A stretch of DNA of 64,000 nt from contig CALKXJ010000013.1 of assembly GCA_938003835.1 (NCBI GenBank), forward strand, positions 1-64,000. The letters are read 5' to 3'. The position numbers and the translations under genes were made by a program. Source of the DNA: an uncultured Bryobacteraceae bacterium. GTDB lineage: Bacteria; Acidobacteriota; Terriglobia; Bryobacterales; Bryobacteraceae. Below the pieces are notes generated by a model that saw only the letters and a list, made by a program, of their open reading frames with translations, was not told where the DNA came from and did not search any database. Below, piece after piece: positions 8,613 to 17,729 of the stretch (position 1 is the stretch's first letter; each line of letters begins with the position of its first letter).

Positions 8613-9497
8613 TTACAGATCGAGCGATTTCAGGTACTGGCGAAACGGAGCGCCAAGATCCTCGCGCCGGAGCGCGTACTCGACCGTGGCCTGGAGGAAG
8701 CCCAGCTTGTCGCCCGCGTCGTAGCGGCGGCCCTCAAACCGGTAGCCGTAAATCGGCCGGCTGCGAAGCAGGTGGCGTAACGCATCGGTGAGCTGGATCT
8801 CGCCGATGGCTCCCGGCCCGATCGCCTCGATCGAGGCGAAGATCTCCGGTGTGAGCACGTATCGGCCGATGATCGCCAGCCGCGAAGGCGCCTGCTCGGG
8901 CTTCGGCTTCTCCACCAGATTCCGGATCCGGTAGACGCGGTCGTTGGTGCCGTTGTGCTCCACCGGTTCGGCGGCCACGATGCCGTAGGCGGGGATGCTC
9001 GCCTCGGGCACCTCCATGAGCGCCACCACCGAGGCGCCGAAGTATTCATAGACGTCGAGCAACTGGCGCAGGCAGGGCACTTCGGAGTCGATCACGTCGT
9101 CGGAAAGCACCACGGCGAACGGTTCGGGACCGACCAGCTCGCGCGCCCGCAGCACCGCATGTCCGAGACCGAGCGCCTCCTTCTGCCGCACATAGGCCAC
9201 GTCGATGAGATCCGAAATCTCCTGAACGATCCTGAGCAGGTCGGTCTTGTCTTTCTTCCGCAGCTCGTGTTCGAGCTCGTAGCTGACGTCGAAGTGGTCC
9301 TCGATGCTGCTCTTGTTCCGCCCGGTGACGATGATGATGTTCTGGATGCCGGACTGCTTGGCCTCCTCGACCGCGTACTGAATGAGCGGCTTGTCCACCA
9401 GCGGCAACATCTCTTTCGGCTGGGCCTTGGTGGCGGGAAGAAAGCGGGTGCCCAAACCCGCGGCGGGGAAGACGGCTTTGCGAACCTTCGGGATCAT
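8613..9497 (-). CDS. galU: UTP--glucose-1-phosphate uridylyltransferase
   Basis: Makes UDP-glucose from UTP and glucose-1-phosphate for glycan synthesis. At 294 residues it is full length for GalU. The nucleotidyltransferase motif AGLGTRFLPATK is at residues 14-25, followed by KEMLPLVDKP, LGHAVLRA and the metal-binding DDV segment. The VEKP and GQFGAI-like regions (here GPGAIGEIQLTD) are in place. It is probably monocistronic: a TAGAAT -10 box lies about 18 bases upstream and the next gene downstream is 34 bases away. Confidence 0.95.
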   Translation of the reverse strand: MIPKVRKAVFPAAGLGTRFLPATKAQPKEMLPLVDKPLIQYAVEEAKQSGIQNIIIVTGRNKSSIEDHFDVSYELEHELRKKDKTDLLRIVQEISDLIDVAYVRQKEALGLGHAVLRARELVGPEPFAVVLSDDVIDSEVPCLRQLLDVYEYFGASVVALMEVPEASIPAYGIVAAEPVEHNGTNDRVYRIRNLVEKPKPEQAPSRLAIIGRYVLTPEIFASIEAIGPGAIGEIQLTDALRHLLRSRPIYGYRFEGRRYDAGDKLGFLQATVEYALRREDLGAPFRQYLKSLDL

Positions 9498-10031
9498 CTC
9501 GGTCTCTCAATGTGATTCTACGAACCCGGCCGAGGGTGCGGGCGTCCGCTGGCCGGCCTCGAGAAGTTCGCGGCGGCTCCCGGCCGGCGTCGGATCTGCG
9601 CGACCGGCCACCCGGTCACTGTCTCGAGTCTAGACCCGGGAGTCACCACAGCACTCGGGGCGACTACTGAGATCGTACACGGCGATCAAGGCCAGGTTGG
9701 CTTGCGGAAGACCATGCGCGAGCGAGCGAAAAGGTGCCGCCACCGGGGCCAACGCAGATCCCGGCGCGTGAAACTCACGGTCGTTGCCCCCGTCTCGTTG
9801 ATCGACCGCAAATGTCTCGCTTCTGCGGCCTGCCCGCAACCTCACCGGCCAGGTCATTGATCCGCGCCTCTTGGCTCTGCATCTTCGAGCGCCGGAGCAG
9901 TACTTCGAAATCCTGCTCGTGAAGTAGTTGCACCGACAGGCGCCACTGGCCGATGACGCGCTCCGCCCGCGGGGCTGAGAAAGCACAGCAGAAAGCCAGA
10001 TCGAGCCAAGCCGCGTCACGCCGTCGGCCGA
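9498..10031. other. 534-base gap between galU and heparinase-like gene; possible gene remnant
   Basis: No intact gene is supported here. Two different minus-strand frames contain stretches that look protein-like, one reading LLHEQDFEVLLRRSK (about 9880-9930) and another reading LPQANLALIAVYDLSSRPE (about 9660-9720). Neither has a start with a ribosome binding site and I recognise neither. Together they could be the frameshifted remains of one minus-strand gene, or chance open frames in GC-rich DNA. Confidence 0.25.
9515..9520 (-). promoter_or_regulatory. Candidate -10 box of galU
   Basis: TAGAAT on the minus strand, 17 bases before the galU ATG. No convincing -35 is visible. Confidence 0.4.
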
Positions 10032-11960
10032 ATGGTAGCATCGGTAGCGATGTGCATGGCGATGGTGAGGCTATGTCCGGCTTTGTTGCTGCTCGCCGCG
10101 GGAGCGGCGTGGCCTGCCGGCTATCTCTTGCTCGATGACGAGGAGATCCGGGCGGCTCGAGCCAAGGCCGAGCGCTACGCCTGGGCCCGCGCCACGCTCG
10201 ACGGGCTTCTCCGAAGGGCGGGGGAGGCCTTGCGCCGCCCGGTTGAGCTGCCGGCCCGGGGCGGCCAATGGCCGCATTGGTACAGTTGTCCCCAGGACGG
10301 AGTCCGCCTGCAAACGATCTCGCCGACCGAACACCAATGCCCCGCCTGCAAGCGGATTTACCGGGGCGATCCCTACGACGCCGTCGTGCTGTACGGCGTC
10401 CACAGCCAGTACAGCCGGGCGGCGCGGGAGCTCGGCCTGGCCTACCGTTTCACAGGCCGGGCGGAGTTTGCCGCCAAAGCCAGGGAAATCCTGCTCGGCT
10501 ACGCTGACCGCTACCGGACGTATCCGCTGCACGACCGTTTCGGTGAACCGAAGATTGGCGGCGGCCGCGTGATGGCGCAGACCCTCGATGAAAGCGTCTG
10601 GCTGATTCCTGTTGTTTTCGCTTATAGCCTGATCCGCGACACGTTGGCGGATGCCGACAGAGGGCGCATCGAGGAGGAATTGCTCCGGCCCGCCGCCGGC
10701 GTAATCCGAGAGCACCGCATGGGTATCCACAACATCCAGTGCTGGAAAAACAGTGCGGTGGGATTGGTCGGATTCGCCATCGGCGACGAGGAGCTCGTTC
10801 GCGAGGCGATCGACGACGCCGAGCGCGGCTTCCGCGTCCAGATCGAGAAAGGTGTGACGGCTGAGGGCCTGTGGTGGGAGGGTTCCCTGGGGTATCACCA
10901 TTACACGATGAGTGCCCTCTGGCCGCTGGTCGAGGCGGCGCGGCGGGCCGGAGTCGAGCTCGATTCCCTCCGGTACCGTTCCCTCTACGATGCGCCGATC
11001 GCGCTCGCGCTCCCGAACGGGGATTCGCCGGGCTTCAACGACAGCGCGGGATCGAACCTCAGAGCCTACGCTCCGCTCTACGAGCTGGCCTATGCCCGCT
11101 GGCGCAAGCCCGAGCACGGACGAGTCGCTGCCCTGGGCAGCCGCGACTCGATCGAAGCACTGCTCTACGGAGTCGGCGAGGTTCCGCAAGGCCCCGCGAC
11201 TCCGAGCCGGAGCGTGCTGCTCGCCGATGCCGGCTTCGCCGTGCTCCGCTCGCCGCAAGTGACGGCTGCGGTCCGCTTTGGAAGGCACGGCGGCGGACAC
11301 GGCCACCCGGACAAACTGAATCTCGTCACGTTCGGCCTCGGCCGTGCCGGCGGAATCGATCCCGGCTCGATCAACTACGGCGTGCCGCTTCAACAGGAGT
11401 GGTACCGCACCACAATCGCCCACAATACGGTCTCCGTCGACGGCGAGCTTCAGAAAAACGTCGATGGCCGCCTGCTGGACTGGGCCGTGAAGGACGGCTC
11501 GACTCGCCTCGAGGCTCTAGCCGAGGGGGCCTACGACGGCGTCGTCTTGCGGCGCACGCTGACGCTGGACGACGCAGAACTCCGCGACCGGTTCGAGTGC
11601 GCCTCAGAAAACTCGCACACCTATGACTGGGCGTTTCACGTCCCGGGCAAGTTATCCACCAGCGTGCGGCTGGAGCCCAGGGCGGGGGCTCTCGGCGAAG
11701 TCAACGGTTACCAGCACATCCGCTCGCTGCTCCATGGGCAGGCCGACAAGGACTGGTGGGCGCATTTCGACCTCGACGGTGCCAGGCTCGTGCTGCGCGT
11801 CAAAGGCGAGCCCGGCACCGAGATCTTCACCGGCGACGCGCCGGGCCGCGACCCGGAAGAGCGCGTACCCGTCCTGATCATCCGGCGAAAAGCCGCCCGG
11901 ACCGTCTTCGAGGTCACGCACAGGTTTGAATCCCCAGCCGACGCAAAGACAGGTGAATAA
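10032..11960 (+). CDS. Heparinase II/III family protein (polysaccharide lyase-like)
   Basis: Secreted 642-residue protein. A signal peptide (LCPALLLLAAGAAWPA) is followed by an alpha/alpha-toroid domain and, from about residue 400, the heparinase II/III C-terminal beta-sheet domain with the RFGRHGGGHGHPDK signature and TTIAHNTVSVDG. The family cleaves uronic-acid polysaccharides such as heparin-like glycans or alginate. Substrate is not predictable here. Four cysteines (SCPQDG and CPACKR) near residues 83-106 look like a small zinc ribbon. Several in-frame ATGs (10032, 10050, 10056, 10062) precede the signal peptide, so the exact start is uncertain. The 3' end abuts a decayed gene on the other strand. 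Confidence 0.85.
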   Translation: MVASVAMCMAMVRLCPALLLLAAGAAWPAGYLLLDDEEIRAARAKAERYAWARATLDGLLRRAGEALRRPVELPARGGQWPHWYSCPQDGVRLQTISPTEHQCPACKRIYRGDPYDAVVLYGVHSQYSRAARELGLAYRFTGRAEFAAKAREILLGYADRYRTYPLHDRFGEPKIGGGRVMAQTLDESVWLIPVVFAYSLIRDTLADADRGRIEEELLRPAAGVIREHRMGIHNIQCWKNSAVGLVGFAIGDEELVREAIDDAERGFRVQIEKGVTAEGLWWEGSLGYHHYTMSALWPLVEAARRAGVELDSLRYRSLYDAPIALALPNGDSPGFNDSAGSNLRAYAPLYELAYARWRKPEHGRVAALGSRDSIEALLYGVGEVPQGPATPSRSVLLADAGFAVLRSPQVTAAVRFGRHGGGHGHPDKLNLVTFGLGRAGGIDPGSINYGVPLQQEWYRTTIAHNTVSVDGELQKNVDGRLLDWAVKDGSTRLEALAEGAYDGVVLRRTLTLDDAELRDRFECASENSHTYDWAFHVPGKLSTSVRLEPRAGALGEVNGYQHIRSLLHGQADKDWWAHFDLDGARLVLRVKGEPGTEIFTGDAPGRDPEERVPVLIIRRKAARTVFEVTHRFESPADAKTGE

Positions 11961-12764
11961 TCGCCGGCGGATGCTCGAGCCCCGCCCGGCGGGCTGGGCC
12001 GCGAGCGGGCGGGCAAAGCCGCGCATGCCCTCAAGGCGGGTGGCGAAGGTGAAATCGCGCAACGCGCCGTTCCGCAGCAGCGTGGTGCGAAGCCCGTCGG
12101 CGTGCTCGATGAAACAGGCGGCCGGGTTCTTTCCCCGTTTCCCCCGCTCGCCTGAACCGATCAGGTCCTGCATCCGGCCGTCGGCAACGGAGAGCTCCTG
12201 AGGCGTGTCGCTGCGCGAGAGCGCCGCCTCCAGCAGCCGCCGAGCGGCTTCGACCGTCCAGCACGCTTGTACGAACCTGTAGCAGCGGGGCTTGTCGTGA
12301 TAGGTCGCCGCGGCGCGGCCGCCGGCTTCGAGGACCTCGATGATTTCCTTCCAGAACTCGTAGGGGGATCGACTCGCCCGCCCGCTTCGTTTGGCGGGCC
12401 GCAACCGTATTCGCCGGTGAGCAGGATGCCGTCCACCACCAGCCGGGAACCGCCGAGTGTGACCACTTCGGCGATCCTGGGGTAGATCTTGAGGAAGGGG
12501 AAGCGCCCGGCGCCTTCGCGGCTCAAATCCCCTTCGCCGACCTGATCCACGAACAGGGACACCCGATCCAGCGGGGGACGATGGTGGGCGCCCTGCCAGC
12601 CGTGGCCTTTGCAGAGCGGGTCCTCGATGCGCTGGGCCTGGGAGTATTTCAATCGTCCCGATCGCTGCGGTCCTGAGGCGTCGGGCCGTCGGGGTGGCGA
12701 GCGGGGCGAAGGCCGCCAGCCCGAGGAGCTCTGGCCCGCGCCAGAGCCGCCGGGCTCGGCTCAT
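11961..12764 (-). pseudogene. Degenerate remnant of a conserved hypothetical protein
   Basis: Minus-strand coding potential jumps between frames. An N-terminal export-like stretch ending RRLRTAAIGTIE reads in one frame. From about 12652 the reading shifts to YSQAQRIEDPLCKGHGWQG...YPRIAEVVTLGGSRLVVDGILLTGEYG. Near 12362-12368, at a run of five G, it shifts back to PYEFWKEIIEVLEAGGRA...HDKP. After HDKP a middle section that I recall from intact relatives (the part around MAGSSLPVTWR and HALETLQCM) is missing, and the text resumes at LLEAALSRSDT and DFTFATRLEGM before ending at the neighbouring gene. Two frameshifts, an internal deletion and a lost C-terminus mean it cannot be functional. Family identity is from memory. 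Confidence 0.7.
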
Positions 12765-12850
12765 GGGCCGATTGCACTCCGCGCGGGGGCTGCGCCGGGC
12801 CGCGCGAGAAAAAGAGCAAACAATTCGCCCGCAGCCTCGTCTATAAAGCT

Positions 12851-13114
12851 GTGAAGCGAATGTGGCGGCTAAGGGCGGTTCAGACCGTGGTGCTGCTGGC
12901 TTTGGTGGCCGGCGGCGTCAAAGGGCTGGACTGCGGCCTCCGTCACGCGCCGCTTCCTGAAACCCCGGCGCGGTTCCTGCGATACTTCGAACGACTGGAC
13001 GGCGCGGCACAGCCGAGCTGGTGGGAACGCCTGGCGGTGAGCCTCCTGCTCAGCCGCCACAGTCAGCCCGCCACCGCGACTTTCCGCAGCTGGCGACCGA
13101 ACCGTCCTACTTAG
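12851..13114 (+). CDS. Small putative secreted protein
   Basis: 87 residues, not recognised. A cleavable signal peptide is clear (positively charged start, then TVVLLALVAGGVKG). The mature part is about 60 residues and includes ETPARFLRYFERLDG and SWWERLAVSLLLSR, which look amphipathic. The GTG at 12851 is used here. A TATAAA box at 12842-12847 is so close that the in-frame ATG at 12860 could be the real start. The 3' end overlaps the convergent TPR gene by 8 bases. Confidence 0.5.
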   Translation: MKRMWRLRAVQTVVLLALVAGGVKGLDCGLRHAPLPETPARFLRYFERLDGAAQPSWWERLAVSLLLSRHSQPATATFRSWRPNRPT

Positions 13115-14363
13115 CCGCCGGGCGGCGCGTGGGCGGCGGCGGCCAGCCCTGAATACTCTTCTGTTCGGCGTCGAAGGTCAGCATGAACGGCTGCCGGGAG
13201 AAACTCTTGGCGATTCCTTCGAAGCGGATCGTCGTGCCTCGCGGCGCGCTGTAGCGGAACGGCTCATCGAGCACCAGCGTCACCTCGCCGGGACCGGAAC
13301 GGTCCGATAGCGCCAGCACCAGCGTATTCGGCCGGTCCGGCGGCGTGGCGCTCACCAGATAGCCCCGCAGGCCGGTCACCTTGGTGTTCCGCATCGAGTT
13401 GGCGAAGTAATTCTCGCCGTCCGGACCGGTGAGCAATCGCTTGAGGTTGAGCCACAGCGCCAGCTCCGGATCCTTGCGCTTGAGCTCCTCCTCCTTTTCG
13501 AACGCGATCTCTTCCTTGGACTTGATTTTCAGGCCCGGCGGAGGAAACGCGCTTTTCTGGGCCATCGCAATCAAGTCAGCCAGGCCGCTCTCGTCGCCAT
13601 GGAAGCTGGTGTAGATCTTGTGGAGGTAGTCGGCCACCTGCTTGCGGCCCGCCGGCGGCATGGCGCCCTCGCCGCTGTAATGGCCGGCGCGAGCGAAGTG
13701 AAAGAAGGCCTCCGATTGCTTGTCCGGATCGCGCTGCGCCAGAATCACCGTTCCCAGCCAGAAGGAGACCTGGCCGTTGTTGGGGTTCATCTTCAGCACC
13801 CGGCGGAACTCTTCTTCGGCGGCGGCGTGGTTCTTGCGCTGCATGGCCACCCAGCCGAGTGTGGTGTGCGCCACCACGCGCAACGCATCGAGCTCCCGAT
13901 TCCAGGCGTCATCGGCCATGTTCTCGGGCTTCTTCAGCGTCCCGATCGCCGCCAGCAGCGCCTTGGCGTACTTTTCCCCGTTGGCCAGCTTGGCCGGCGC
14001 CGTGTCGGCCATCGAGGTGGTCAACGAGGTGATGAAGTACAGGCCCTGGATGTTGTTGGGGTTCTTCTCCACCAGGGCCAGCGCCGAGTCGTACATCTGT
14101 GCGGCATCGCCCAGTTGCTGGTAGGTCTGGGTGTACAGCAGCAGGCGCTCTTCTTCGAAGTCCGTGGCGGGATACTTCTGCTTCCAGGTGTTCAGCGTGT
14201 CGAGCTTCTTTTTCGGGTCGGCCTCCTTGCGGGCGGCTTCGAACAGGTCATACTCGGCCCGGTCCTTCCACTGTTTCTGCTGCGCCCGGCCGGAAGGCAT
14301 CACGCCCAACCATGATGCCAACAGGACTGCAACCGTAACCTTTGAAGCTAGCTTTAGCAACAC
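13107..14363 (-). CDS. Exported tetratricopeptide-repeat protein
   Basis: 418 residues with a signal peptide (LASKVTVAVLLASWLGVMPSGRA), then helical repeats to about residue 260 that include a TPR pair (LGWVAMQRKNHAAAEEEFRRVLKMNP). A C-terminal beta-rich region of about 100 residues starts near residue 310 (GYLVSATPPDRP onward). Function is unknown; such proteins are common in Acidobacteria envelopes. I chose the GTG at 14363 because AGGAGG sits six bases upstream of it. A GTG 21 bases further upstream would place that ribosome site inside the gene. The promoter is at 14468-14496. Confidence 0.75.
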   Translation of the reverse strand: MLLKLASKVTVAVLLASWLGVMPSGRAQQKQWKDRAEYDLFEAARKEADPKKKLDTLNTWKQKYPATDFEEERLLLYTQTYQQLGDAAQMYDSALALVEKNPNNIQGLYFITSLTTSMADTAPAKLANGEKYAKALLAAIGTLKKPENMADDAWNRELDALRVVAHTTLGWVAMQRKNHAAAEEEFRRVLKMNPNNGQVSFWLGTVILAQRDPDKQSEAFFHFARAGHYSGEGAMPPAGRKQVADYLHKIYTSFHGDESGLADLIAMAQKSAFPPPGLKIKSKEEIAFEKEEELKRKDPELALWLNLKRLLTGPDGENYFANSMRNTKVTGLRGYLVSATPPDRPNTLVLALSDRSGPGEVTLVLDEPFRYSAPRGTTIRFEGIAKSFSRQPFMLTFDAEQKSIQGWPPPPTRRPAAK

Positions 14364-14369
14364 TCGTGG

Positions 14370-14375
14370 CCTCCT
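14370..14375 (-). promoter_or_regulatory. Ribosome binding site that fixes the TPR gene start
   Basis: A perfect AGGAGG on the minus strand, six bases before the GTG at 14363, decides between the two candidate GTG starts. Confidence 0.6.
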
Positions 14376-14467
14376 CAAATTCACTCTCGCTCGCCGCCGC
14401 GCGGGGCCTCACCGCGACAGGGGCGAACACCGACTCTGCGGCGACATCAGCAAACTGGCAATTGCGG

Positions 14468-14496
14468 AGTATATCCGATCGGGCGGCGAGCCGCAA
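14468..14496 (-). promoter_or_regulatory. Promoter of the TPR gene
   Basis: The minus strand shows -35 TTGCGG (14496-14491), a 17-base spacer and -10 TATACT (14473-14468). This predicts a leader of about 100 bases before the GTG at 14363. It sits in the 376-base gap shared with the divergent transporter gene. Confidence 0.55.
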
Positions 14497-14720
14497 CTGC
14501 CGCGCCCGGTTTTACTCCGCGCCGCGGCCGCCGCCGGGTCCGGATCTCTGCCGCTCAGGCGAACCGGATCGGCTTCCTTGCTGGCAACCGGCTCTCGGCG
14601 TGGTGGCCCCGTCCCCGCAACGGCCCGGCTTCAGAGCCCGGAACCGCTCTTCCGACGCCTTCCCTCACCGTTAGACGCCCGGCGCAGGCAGCCTGTTTCT
14701 CCGATCGCCGGCCGGCGGTG

Positions 14721-14729
14721 TGTTAGAAT
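14721..14729 (+). promoter_or_regulatory. Extended -10 box of the sodium:solute symporter gene
   Basis: TG-T-TAGAAT, an extended -10. It ends ten bases before the ATG at 14740, leaving a leader of only a few bases and no Shine-Dalgarno sequence. Confidence 0.5.
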
Positions 14730-14739
14730 CCCGATTCCC

Positions 14740-16224
14740 ATGCGGCTTCTCGACCTGACCGTGGTCCTCGTCTATCTGGCGGGGATCACCTGGTTCGGCG
14801 CGCGGTTCCGCCACAGCCAGCGGAACTTGCACGACTATTTTCTCGGGGGGCGCCGGGCGCCGTGGTGGGCAATCGCTTTCTCGATCGTCTCGGCGGAAAC
14901 CTCCATGCTGACGGTCATCGGCACGCCGGCCCTGGCCTACGGCGGCAACCTGGGCTTTCTGCAAGTCGTGCTAGGTTACCTGCTCGCCCGCATCGTCATC
15001 AGCGCGCTGCTGCTGCCGCACTACTTCCGCGGCGAGATGTACACGGCTTACGAGCTGATGCGGAGGCGCTTCGGCGATCGGATCCGCAAGCTCACCGCGG
15101 GCCTGTTTCTGGTTCTGCGCGCCCTGGCCGAAGGGGTTCGCGTCTTCGCCATCTCCATCGTCGTCTCCGTGGTGCTCGGCACCGGCGAGGTGGCCTCGAT
15201 TCTGGTGATCGTCTGCCTGACGCTGTTTTACACCTTCGAGGGCGGTCTGACCGCGGTGATCTGGACCGACGTCGTGCAGATGATCCTTTATCTTGGCGGC
15301 GCCCTGTTGAGCTTTGCTGTCATCCTCGGCATGATCCCCGGCGGCTGGGGCGGGGTCGTGACCGCCGCTTCGGCCGCGGGCAAGTTTGAGATCTTCGACT
15401 TTCAGTTCTCTTTCTCGCCCCGCTTCTTCGAGCAGACCTACACCTTCTGGGCGGGCCTCATCGGCGGCTGCTTCCTCACCACGGCCAGTCACGGCACTGA
15501 GCAGATGATGGTGCAGCGGCTGCTGGCGGCGCGCAATCAGGCTGAAAGCCGCGCCGCGCTCTTCGCCAGCTGGGTGGTGATCTTCCTTCAGTTCACGCTC
15601 TTTCTCCTCATCGGCGTCATGCTGTTTGTCTACTATCGCGGCGCGGGGCTTGAGCCGCCGCGGCCGCTCGACCGGCTCTACCCGCAGTTCGTCTGGGAGC
15701 ACCTGCCGGTGGGCATGGCCGGACTGGTGATCGCCGCCATCGTGGCAGCCGCGATGGCGAACCTCAGCTCGGCGTTGAATTCGCTTGCCTCGACCACCAT
15801 CATGGACTTCTACCGCCCGCTCGCCGAACGCCTGGGACGGCGGCGCACTGACGCCGAGATGTTGCGGCTGGCGCGGGCGGCCACTCTCTTCTGGGGATTG
15901 GTGCTGGTCGGCATCGGGTTGCTGGCGCGGCACTGGGGACCGGTGCTCGAGGCTGGCCTCTCGGTCGCCTCCATGCTGTACGGGTCCTTGCTCGGGGTCT
16001 TTCTGCTTGGCGTGCTCACCCGGCGCGTGGGCGAACGAGCGGCCATGACGGCCATGGCGGCCGGCTTCGCCGTGATGATGTACGTTCGTTTCGGCACAGC
16101 GATCGCCTGGACGTGGTACGTGGCCATCGGCACCCTGGTGACGTTCGCCGTCGGGTCCCTGGCGGCGACATTCTTGAAGCTTGAAGGAGAAAACCCGTGG
16201 CGGCATCCGAGACCGTCTCCCTGA
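14740..16224 (+). CDS. Sodium:solute symporter family transporter (SSS)
   Basis: Integral membrane transporter of 494 residues, within the SSS family range and predicted to have about 13 transmembrane helices. Family features include an N-terminal DYFLGGRRAPWWAIAFSIVSAETS segment (GGR motif and the Ser-rich helix that binds sodium), a TFEGGLTAVIWTD segment near residue 160, and ATMANLSSALNSLAS-like helix 8 (AAAMANLSSALNSLAS). Substrate is unknown; sugar, amino acid and organic acid are all possible. The reading extends 28 bases into the next gene, an APC permease, and the two are probably co-transcribed. Confidence 0.9.
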   Translation: MRLLDLTVVLVYLAGITWFGARFRHSQRNLHDYFLGGRRAPWWAIAFSIVSAETSMLTVIGTPALAYGGNLGFLQVVLGYLLARIVISALLLPHYFRGEMYTAYELMRRRFGDRIRKLTAGLFLVLRALAEGVRVFAISIVVSVVLGTGEVASILVIVCLTLFYTFEGGLTAVIWTDVVQMILYLGGALLSFAVILGMIPGGWGGVVTAASAAGKFEIFDFQFSFSPRFFEQTYTFWAGLIGGCFLTTASHGTEQMMVQRLLAARNQAESRAALFASWVVIFLQFTLFLLIGVMLFVYYRGAGLEPPRPLDRLYPQFVWEHLPVGMAGLVIAAIVAAAMANLSSALNSLASTTIMDFYRPLAERLGRRRTDAEMLRLARAATLFWGLVLVGIGLLARHWGPVLEAGLSVASMLYGSLLGVFLLGVLTRRVGERAAMTAMAAGFAVMMYVRFGTAIAWTWYVAIGTLVTFAVGSLAATFLKLEGENPWRHPRPSP

Positions 16225-17573
16225 GGCGTGACCTGGGCGCCTGGAGCGCCACCTCCATCGTCGTCGGCACGATCATCGGCAGCGGCATCTTTCTCGTGCC
16301 CGCCTCCATGGTCCAGCGCGTCGGCACGCCGGAGATGGTTCTGCTGGTCTGGGTCTTCGGTGGTCTGCTGTCGCTTGCCGGCGCCTTGAGCTACGCCGAA
16401 CTGGCGGCGGCGCTGCCGGAGGCCGGCGGCGAGTACGTCTTCCTGCGGGAGGCTTACGGGCCGCTGTGGGGCTTTCTCTACAGCTGGATGATGATGTGGG
16501 TGGGGAAATCCGGCGCGATTGCGACGCTCGCCACCGGCTTCGTCTATTACCTGGCGCATTTCCTGCCCGCGCTGGACGGCGTCGTCTATTCCATCGGATG
16601 GCCCATCGGTCCTCACGGCGGCCCGCTTGAGATCAGCCGGGGCCAGTTCGTCGCCACGGGGCTGATCCTGCTGCTTGGATTGATCAATTACTGGGGCGTC
16701 AAGCTCGGCGGCCGGGTGCAGGTCGCCTTCACCGCGAGCAAGGTCGGTCTGATCTTGGCCCTGATTGCTGCCGGGCTGCTGGCCGGCGGGGGCTCGGCGG
16801 AGAACTTCCGCACCTCGGTCGCCGCCGCCGGGGGCCTGGCCGGCTTCTTTGCCGCTCTCGTGGGTGCGCTCTGGGCTTACGACGGTTGGAACAACGTGAG
16901 CATGGTCTCGGCCGAGATCCAGCAGCCGCAGCGGAACCTCCCACGGGCGCTCATCGGGGGCACCCTCATCGTGATCGCCGTCTACTTGCTCACCAACGTC
17001 GCCTATTTTTACGTCTTGCCCGCCTCTGAGGTCGCCGCGAGCGATCGCGTTGCCGCCACCATGATGCGAAAGGTGGTCGGCGAGTTCGGGGCGGGGGCGG
17101 TCAGCATCGCGGCGATGGTCTCCATGTTCGGCGCCCTGAACGGATCGATTCTGGCGGGCGCGCGCGTCCCCTACGCGGCTGCTCGCGACCGGCTGTTTTT
17201 CCGCCGCCTGGCTTACGTTCATCCCTGGCACCGGACGCCGTCGATCTCGATTCTCGCCATCTCCGGCTGGGCGGCGCTGCTGGTGTTCAGCGGAAGGTTC
17301 GAGCAGCTTTTCACCTATGTGATCTTCGCCGAATGGCTGCTTTACGGGCTGACGGCGGCCGGGGTGCTGGTGCTGCGCCGCAAGCGGCCCGATCTGGTGC
17401 GGCCCTACCGCACACCAGGATATCCAGCCGTACCAGTACTGTTTGTGGTCGTGGCCGCGTGCCTGCTGGTGGCCACCCTCGTGGGTTCTCCGCGGGAATC
17501 GCTGATGGGTTTGGCCGTCATTTCCGCCGGTTTACCTTGCTATTTCTACTGGAGGCGCCGGGCGACACTGTGA
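16197..17573 (+). CDS. APC family amino acid permease
   Basis: Membrane permease of 458 residues with about 12 transmembrane helices. The APC hallmark in helix 1 (VVGTIIGSGIFLVPAS) is followed by ELAAALPEAGGEYVFLREAYG, and the middle carries WAYDGWNNVSMVSAEIQ, typical of the LAT/basic amino acid branch. It starts at a GTG preceded by GAAGGAGA, inside the 3' end of the symporter gene, which implies coupled translation. Transport of an amino acid or polyamine is expected. The exact substrate cannot be read. Confidence 0.85.
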   Translation: MAASETVSLRRDLGAWSATSIVVGTIIGSGIFLVPASMVQRVGTPEMVLLVWVFGGLLSLAGALSYAELAAALPEAGGEYVFLREAYGPLWGFLYSWMMMWVGKSGAIATLATGFVYYLAHFLPALDGVVYSIGWPIGPHGGPLEISRGQFVATGLILLLGLINYWGVKLGGRVQVAFTASKVGLILALIAAGLLAGGGSAENFRTSVAAAGGLAGFFAALVGALWAYDGWNNVSMVSAEIQQPQRNLPRALIGGTLIVIAVYLLTNVAYFYVLPASEVAASDRVAATMMRKVVGEFGAGAVSIAAMVSMFGALNGSILAGARVPYAAARDRLFFRRLAYVHPWHRTPSISILAISGWAALLVFSGRFEQLFTYVIFAEWLLYGLTAAGVLVLRRKRPDLVRPYRTPGYPAVPVLFVVVAACLLVATLVGSPRESLMGLAVISAGLPCYFYWRRRATL

Positions 17574-17648
17574 TATCCTGAGGGCGGATGCCTCAAAGGT
17601 ACCAGCGGCCTCGCACCGGGTGGACAGCAGCGGGATAGTACGGCTTCG

Positions 17649-17664
17649 GTTCTGATTTCAGAAC
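17649..17664. promoter_or_regulatory. Palindrome upstream of the AT-hook gene promoter
   Basis: GTTCTGA-TT-TCAGAAC, a perfect 7-base inverted repeat with a 2-base centre, seven bases upstream of the -35 box. A related TTCTG/CAGAA pair recurs at 17730-17748. It is a probable regulator binding site. Confidence 0.5.
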
Positions 17665-17670
17665 AGGGTC

Positions 17671-17699
17671 TTGATTGAGCCCCTAAATTAGGGTATAAC
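17671..17699 (+). promoter_or_regulatory. Sigma-70-type promoter of the AT-hook gene, with an internal palindrome
   Basis: TTGATT (17671-17676), a 17-base spacer and TATAAC (17694-17699). The spacer contains CCCTAA-A-TTAGGG (17681-17693), a perfect 6-base inverted repeat in the classic position for a repressor or a spacer-distorting activator. Transcription should start near 17706, giving a leader of about 85 bases. Confidence 0.65.
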
Positions 17700-17729
17700 A
17701 ACACAGAGGGCCGCCGGGCCACAATGGAA

